Origin: Pelecanus crispus
Taxonomy: Eukaryota; Chordata; Aves; Pelecaniformes; Pelecanidae
DNA length: 64,000 bases
Direction: 5' to 3'
Assembly (NCBI RefSeq): GCF_030463565.1
Contig: NC_134644.1
Coordinates: 112,595,684 to 112,659,683 of the forward strand
Shown here: positions 58,516-64,000 of the stretch, in pieces
Layout: each line of letters begins with the position of its first letter
Numbering within the stretch: position 1 is the first letter of the stretch
Program-made: the position numbers and the translations under genes
The notes under the pieces: model-generated
The model's database searches: none
What the model was told of the DNA's origin: nothing
The model's input: only the letters and a program-made list of their open reading frames with translations

Positions 58516-60573
58516 TCTTTTTTATGGTCTTAGGTAAATTACACGAGAAATCAAGAGGAGATCACACAATCTCTGTAGCAGACTTATAAGGAGAACACAG
58601 TATGTTAGGGGAAGGACAAATATTGTTTGATTTAGATACAACTAGAATTCTCTTAGAAGTTTTCAGTCTATAGATACATAAGGTATGAAACAACCATATT
58701 GCTGAAGAAATTAGAGCAAATTCACAGAATCTCTGTGAAACAGAATCTGCATATACTCATTAACAATTGTATATGGCAAAGAGCAACTCATTATAATTGG
58801 TGTCTGACTTAATGGCTGAAAGTTGCTAGTATTTTTATAACTCATGAGTTTTCTAAAATTCTCAAAATCTGCTTTTGCAGTTTATCACAAAATATTCATG
58901 TTAATTCTTATGTGATATTTACAATTTTTACATGGACAATTAATAAACTCAAATTTAAATGGAAATGTGATATATATACATTAAGATAAACTTGAGATGC
59001 ATTATTTGTATGTATCCCTACTATGTCTTCAGTATAAGAAACACAAAGAGAAGCGCTACTTTTTTTAATCTAAATGTATAAATGATAATAGTCAGGTATT
59101 TTAAATAAAAGAATTTCTCTTCTTTAAATATTATGGTATTTTTTTAATGAAGGAAAAGTGTAATATGCGTGTCACCCTGATAGAACTGGGGAAACTGAGA
59201 AACAGATTTATTTGCCCATTGCTCTATGAAAAAAAAAGACAGTAGCAAAGCAAGAAACAAACCATTGACTTCTATTTCTGAATCATTGTCTTCCCAGGAC
59301 TGAAAGCGAAACTCTCTCCTACAGCATTTACATTCTAAAATATTTCTTCCCAAAGATAAAATATTGGCCACGTGAATCAAAGTCCACATTTTGCTTTAGA
59401 AGAAGTGATTAAGACAACTGTAAAGGAAGGACAGACAACTGTCAACAAAAATTCTAAGCTGGTACACACTGACACTAGCATATTTTCCTTGGTTCTTATT
59501 GAAACATCTGGAATACATAGAAACAATGCATACAGTGTTCCTATATATGTCTGACATGCACTTTTTCAATGAAATTTTCCTGTAAGTCTTTATGAAGAGT
59601 GTAAGTTCTTTGTCCCTCCTCTTTACTGTTAGCCTTGTTGCTGCAGGGCTGTTTGAAGATCTCCCACAAATCTACTCACTGTCTTGGTATAATCTCCAGC
59701 AACATACAAGGAACTTTGTCTGGTCCCAAATCCTGAGTGCACTTGCTTCTGTTTCTTTATTCTGAAATGAAATTTTTAAAAAAGTGTGACCACAACACTA
59801 ATCAGAAAAGGCAGTTTAAGTTTAAAACAATTGCAGGTCAAATTTCTTATAAGAAAAAAGTTTCAGTAGGAGACAGGAGAATTTAAATAAGGTAATATTT
59901 CAGTATTGTTAACTTTATAGTACACATTGGATATTTTTTCAACTTATTCCTTAACAAAGAAGAAAAAAGTATAGGGTTTCAAAGCAATTACTTGGAATTG
60001 TCTTTCACAGTGAGAAGCAGGATACACTTGCTTACTTCACTTTTGATGACTAGGAGCCATTATTTATTGATTGACAGTTCTGAACTGTGGTGCTATTGCT
60101 ATTCAAGACACATTTAAAGTACTTATGTATAACTCATGAGTCTTTTTATCAGAAGAAGGGAAAATGGAGGATAGTGAAAAAGATCAAAGATATTCACCCT
60201 CCCATTTGACAGAATTCTAGCCACTAGCCCAGCATAATATCTTCATATTGCATTAATGGCAATAGGGAGAGATTATTTACAAAACCATAATCATAAAGAT
60301 TATAATCAAAAATAGTAATTATAAAAAAGTATTAGTTTTTATAAATCTTGGTTTGATAAATCATATTTTTTAATAACAACGTGCATCAGAGCAAGACCAT
60401 CCACTCAGTTTGGGCAGCAGAGACAGGCTATTACGCTCTCCAGAATTCAGAGCACAGTGAACAGGCATTCAGTATCTCTGCACAGGAGACAGGTTTATCA
60501 AGATTTATGAGTGCAAGTATTGCCCAAAGAAACTACACTACAAACTGACCCAAGAAGAGTGCATGTAAGAGTG
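58516..60573. other. unassigned AT-rich non-coding DNA
   Basis: Nothing recognised. Short frames at 59144-59554 have no domain. Confidence 0.55.
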
Positions 60574-60848
60574 TGTCCTGGTTTTGTCTGGGATAGAGTT
60601 ATTTTTCTTTCTAGTAGCTGGTATAGAGCTGTGTTTTGGATTTAGGATGCAATTAATGTTGGTAACACACTGGTGTTCTGGTTACTGCTGAGCAGTGCTT
60701 ACACAGAGTCAAGGCCTTTTCCGGCTTCTCACACCACCCCACCAGCAAGTAGGCTTGGGGTGCACAAGAAGGTGCGGGTGGACATGGCTGGGACAGCTGA
60801 CCCCAACTGACCAAAGGGATATTCCATACCATATGATGCCATGCTCAG

Positions 60849-60855
60849 TATATAA
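60849..60855 (+). promoter_or_regulatory. TATA box of the solo LTR
   Basis: TATATAA in the same ATGCTCAG context as at 11290. It is intact here and in the 11034 copy, and altered in the 44677 and 51279 copies. Confidence 0.55.
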
Positions 60856-60964
60856 ACTAGGGGAAAAGCTGACTGGGGGTCCACTGCTCGGGAACTGACT
60901 GGGCATTGGTCAGCAGGTGGTGAGCAATTGCATTGTGCATCACTTGTTTTGTATATTCTTTTAT

Positions 60965-60984
60965 CATTATTATTATTATTATTT
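60965..60984. repeat. (ATT)n array inside LTR
   Basis: About six to seven ATT units, at the same LTR position as in the 11034 and 51279 copies. Confidence 0.85.
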
Positions 60985-61146
60985 TCCCTTTCTTTTCTGT
61001 CCTATTAAATTTTCTTTATCTCAACCCATGACGAGTTTTACTTTTTTTTTTTTCCCCCCTAATACTCGCCCCCATCCCACTGAGGGGGAGTGAGCGAATG
61101 TCTGTGTGGTGTTTAGTTGCCTGCCGGGTTAAACCACAACAGAGTG

Positions 61147-62754
61147 AATAAATCCTGGCAGATCTAAACCGTTTCTGTATATTGCTAGTTTTTATGTCAT
61201 CCATGGTTAATTGAAAATTTCCTGTGCTTTAAGCTTGGGGGCATACATCTCTAATTCTCTCCGTGGCACCTTTGCACTTTCATTGAAATCCTATTACAAG
61301 CCACAGTGCAACTCTTGTGTTTCTTGTCTTTTTTATATATCTTGAACAGGTTTTCAGGAAAAGGAATTCATGAACACATTGGTTTAGTCTTGATTCTAGG
61401 AATCTAAAAGTTTTGTCAACAATGTCAGAACAAGTCAAGGAACCTGAGAGTTTTTAGCAAACAGGAACATGGCAGTCCCCAGTTACTTCTTCATAGCTGT
61501 AACCAAATTCCTAGCAGTGTGAATGGGTCAGTATTGCTATTATGCATAAACAGCTAATCTGTCTATTATTTAGAAAACAAGTTAGCCCATTATGTTCTTA
61601 GAAAAGCCCAGCATCACATATCAAAATCACTGTGGGGTAAGGACGATGACAAAGCGTAAAAGCCTTTGAGCTAGCATAGCAATGTGATTTCTTACAGCAT
61701 CACAGACCCCATGATGTTCCTGACTACTGATGAACATGCCCACTAATCATTCCAGATACAGACTGATTTCCAAGCCCTATGCCAGTAAGAATCAATAAGC
61801 TGGCAAATTTCTCACCCTGCTGGATACACAAAACTAGACTGATCCAAAAACTAGTTGTCATTACCGAATTTCACTGGAATTTCTTTGAAACATATGGCTG
61901 TTTCCTTTTTAATTACTTTAATTGAATGATTTCCAATAATAACTTTGCCTTACTAAACATTCTAGATAAGTTCTATTAACAGCTCCTTGTTACTAAAAAT
62001 AATTGTGTGAATATATTAGGGCAATGTCACTCATATTTCTTTCATTTTCCATTCATTTTGCTAACCTAAAAAGTATTTGTAAAAACTAAAAAAAAAAAAA
62101 AATCCTTAAAACTAGCAACTGAAAGATTTTTAAATTAAATTTAAAGAAAAGAAACTAAAAATATATGAAAAATATTAGCCAGAACTGATGCGTTGGTTTA
62201 AATTACATCTTGTTCCCTTGGGAATAGATATAGTATATTTTCAAGACAAATTAAGTTACCTGTTTTTAAAATATTTCTTACTTAAACATTTTAGAAACAC
62301 CTAATCTGGTGGTTCTAGATGTAATGTTAGTCCATCTAACATCCATAAAACAGTAAGAAAGTTTCATTCTGACTTCTATTTCATAATCAAATTAATGCAG
62401 TTACATATATAATGAACTACTACTAAAACAGTTATATAAATAAATAGAATGGTAAACTTCAAATGTTCATAAAAAGCATACACTCTTGCCAGAGATCACT
62501 AGCATATAGACAACCTTATTTAAAAGATTAGTCCCAATCTGTAATGAATCACAAAACTTAAGAGTACCTATTGAGAAGCTAATGTACAACAACTTCCTTT
62601 CATTTCCACTGTTTTATAACAGTCTTCAAACACCTCCTGTAAGAACCGCTGAGATCACTGTTTACATAAAGGAATTTTTACCAAGGTATAACTGGACTAT
62701 ATTACATGTATGCCAAAAGGGTTTGGTTTAATTTCTCTTCTCTGTTTACAAGAT
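61147..62754. other. unassigned AT-rich non-coding DNA
   Basis: Nothing recognised. An A-run lies near 62089-62102. Confidence 0.6.
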
Positions 62755-62845
62755 ATAGTGGTGGACTTGGCAGTGTTAGGTTTACAGTTGGACTCGATGA
62801 TCTTAAAGGTCTTTTCCAACCTAAATAATTCTGTGATTCTGTGAT
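62755..62845 (+). mobile_element. CR1 LINE 3' tail, about 91 bp
   Basis: It reads TAGTGGTGGACTTGGCAGTG, TTGGACTCGATGATCTTAAA, TCTTTTCCAACCTAAATAAT and then octamers of the form ATTCTGTG. This is a further 3' UTR variant, different from the copies at 2662 and 47460. It is 5'-truncated. Confidence 0.88.
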
Positions 62846-62872
62846 AATTCCCCTGAATAGTTCTGCATTTTT

Positions 62873-63361
62873 GTGACTTCAGTGTGTGTATTCCATGCAA
62901 GAGCAGTAATGGACAGCCTATTTAAATGTGAACATTTATGGAGTTTGTGCCATAAAAAAATTAAGGAAACCTTTCCCATTGGTAGCCTGCACCAGCCAAC
63001 CTTGACAACACCTGGCATCTGGGAAGGGTTGGGGCAAGAAGTTCTGTTGTGTCCCTCAGCCATGTGGTAGAAGGGCACTAGGGAGCCAGGTGAAATGGGA
63101 ACCATGTCTGCTTCCAAGTGAGGCGTGCCAAGGTTCCTCGGGGCAGACAGGGAAACAGCTGATGCACTAGTGCTCATCCTGGTTGTGCAAAGCCCGGTCA
63201 GTTCTGCAGCTGCTGCTATTGCTTTAGCCGTCTGTTCGGCAAGCACTGAGAGTAAGTCAAAACCCCTCTGTATGTGGAAGGACTACCCAACTGTGTTCCA
63301 AATTATTGCCAGACAGGGACTAAAACTGTGGAAAGCCTAATAATAAAAGAAAAAAAAAAAA
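62873..63361 (+). pseudogene. decayed open frame with A-rich 3' end, unrecognised
   Basis: One reading frame runs from 62873 to the TAA at 63338-63340 (about 156 codons) with only two internal stops, TAG at 63068-63070 and TGA at 63119-63121. The part at 62985-63300 is clearly more GC-rich than its surroundings. Right after the final stop come AATAAA (63342-63347) and a run of twelve A (63350-63361). I recognise no domain; a stretch rich in Ala/Val/Ser lies near the middle. It could be a broken retrocopy or a retroviral remnant, or chance. The A-run follows the signal too closely for a normal poly-A site, which weakens the retrocopy idea. Confidence 0.25.
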
Positions 63362-64000
63362 TTGGGGTACAACTGAATAAGCAAAATAAAATGCATGGGT
63401 TTTGAACTCCAGATAAATGAGCAAAATATTTTAAAACCCTTTTCCTAACAGCAGACAAATAGAAAATGCTGTCAAAGTCAGCTAGCAAAATCATGAAAAT
63501 GCACAGCCATATAAAAAGGCAGCATACCATATGTCCACCAATATCTAGTACAACAGGAACATTAAGAAAGCCATTAAGATAGTGTCCCCATTGTGCCCAG
63601 GTATACAGTAACATATGGTACATTTCCTGCTTCAGTGTGCATTTCCTTGCTTTCGTTGTTTAGCATCACTAATTTAGAGCTTAATTAATATAGTTTGTGT
63701 GTGCATTTCTCTGCAGAATATTTTAAAATTCTTCATTGTTGCTTAAAATTAATCTTTTTTTAGTGGAAGTGCACAGTAAGCATTAACCTAAGGTAGCATT
63801 TTTGCTAAACCTTAATGAAATGGAAGAGCTAGATAGAATTATTTTAATGTAGCTACACATGATACTTAAAGTATCATTGTCGTCTTATTTAAGTCCTCAC
63901 ACAATTTGCTGTAATGATGCTACAGACAGACATTACAAGGTTGTTGTTGGTTTTAATCAATGAAAACTTCCCAAGGACAAATATGGGTATCTTTCAGGAG
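63362..64000. other. unassigned AT-rich non-coding DNA
   Basis: Nothing recognised. The reverse-strand frame at 63303-63623 (106 codons) is hydrophobic and Phe-rich in part because of the A-run, and shows no domain. Confidence 0.55.

Larger units (their letters stand above)
60574..61141 (+). mobile_element. solo LTR, avian endogenous retrovirus (family A)
   Basis: It starts TGTCCTGGTTTTGTCTGGGA and ends GGGTTAAACCACAACA. A perfect 5-bp target duplication GAGTG flanks it (60569-60573 and 61142-61146). It has ATGCTCAGTATATAAACTAG with a TATA box (60849-60855), an ATT array (60965-60984), CCTATTAAATTTTCTTTATC and the C-rich segment. Its 5' half is mixed: it shares GTGCACAAGAAGGTGCGGG and CTGACCCCAACTGACC with the 44677 type, and the ATT array with the 11034 type. 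No internal viral region remains. Confidence 0.94.

Noticed and set aside
1..64000. CRISPR arrays, operons, tRNA genes, phage or plasmid features
   Set aside because: No spaced direct repeats, no bacterial gene organisation and no recognisable tRNA cloverleaf were seen; the repeat content is that of a bird nuclear genome.

Overview
The window looks like a gene-free stretch of a bird nuclear genome: intergenic DNA or a long intron. The evidence for a bird is direct. There are several CR1 LINE copies with the typical 3' tail of repeated ATTCTATG octamers, and multiple solo LTRs of avian endogenous retroviruses. I saw no L1 or Alu-like element. LTR content this high suggests a non-galliform (probably neoavian) bird, but that is inference. 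The background is AT-rich and no open frame looks like a host exon. The longest frames all lie in, or antisense to, transposable elements or simple repeats. There are no bacterial-type features.

Layout: 1-11025 is mostly unassigned DNA with one young CR1 3' end (2662-2938) and a TTTGG-type low-complexity tract (4711-4819). A solo LTR with flanking direct repeats sits at 11034-11592. Unassigned DNA follows to 17253. The repeat-rich part at 17.2-22.4 kb holds a tiny CR1 tail (17254-17308), a CR1 3' end (18699-18850) with an 18S rRNA fragment directly upstream of it on the same strand (18871-19242), a compound pentanucleotide array (20343-20407), a 1.2-kb CR1 with most of its reverse transcriptase (20452-21662) and a reverse-strand solo LTR (21823-22418). 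The stretch 22.4-34 kb is unassigned with three small tandem repeats.

A second LTR family appears at 34052-35117 (complete, with internal tandem repeats) and 53897-54477 (5'-truncated). Further members of the first LTR family lie at 44677-45417 (carrying a 164-bp insertion), 51279-51869 and 60574-61141. A cluster at 47301-48910 holds a CR1 tail, a 1.1-kb CR1 and the remnant of a much older CR1, all on the minus strand. Another old CR1 remnant lies near 58.3 kb. The right end has a short CR1 tail (62755-62845) followed by a decayed open frame with an A-rich 3' end (62873-63361).

Nothing here forms a working gene system. The most notable items are the CR1/18S rRNA juxtaposition, which could be a template-switch product of retrotransposition, and the same altered catalytic motif (FAED instead of FADD) in two CR1 copies with different 3' UTRs. 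Identifications of repeats rest on recognition of family sequence without any database search.
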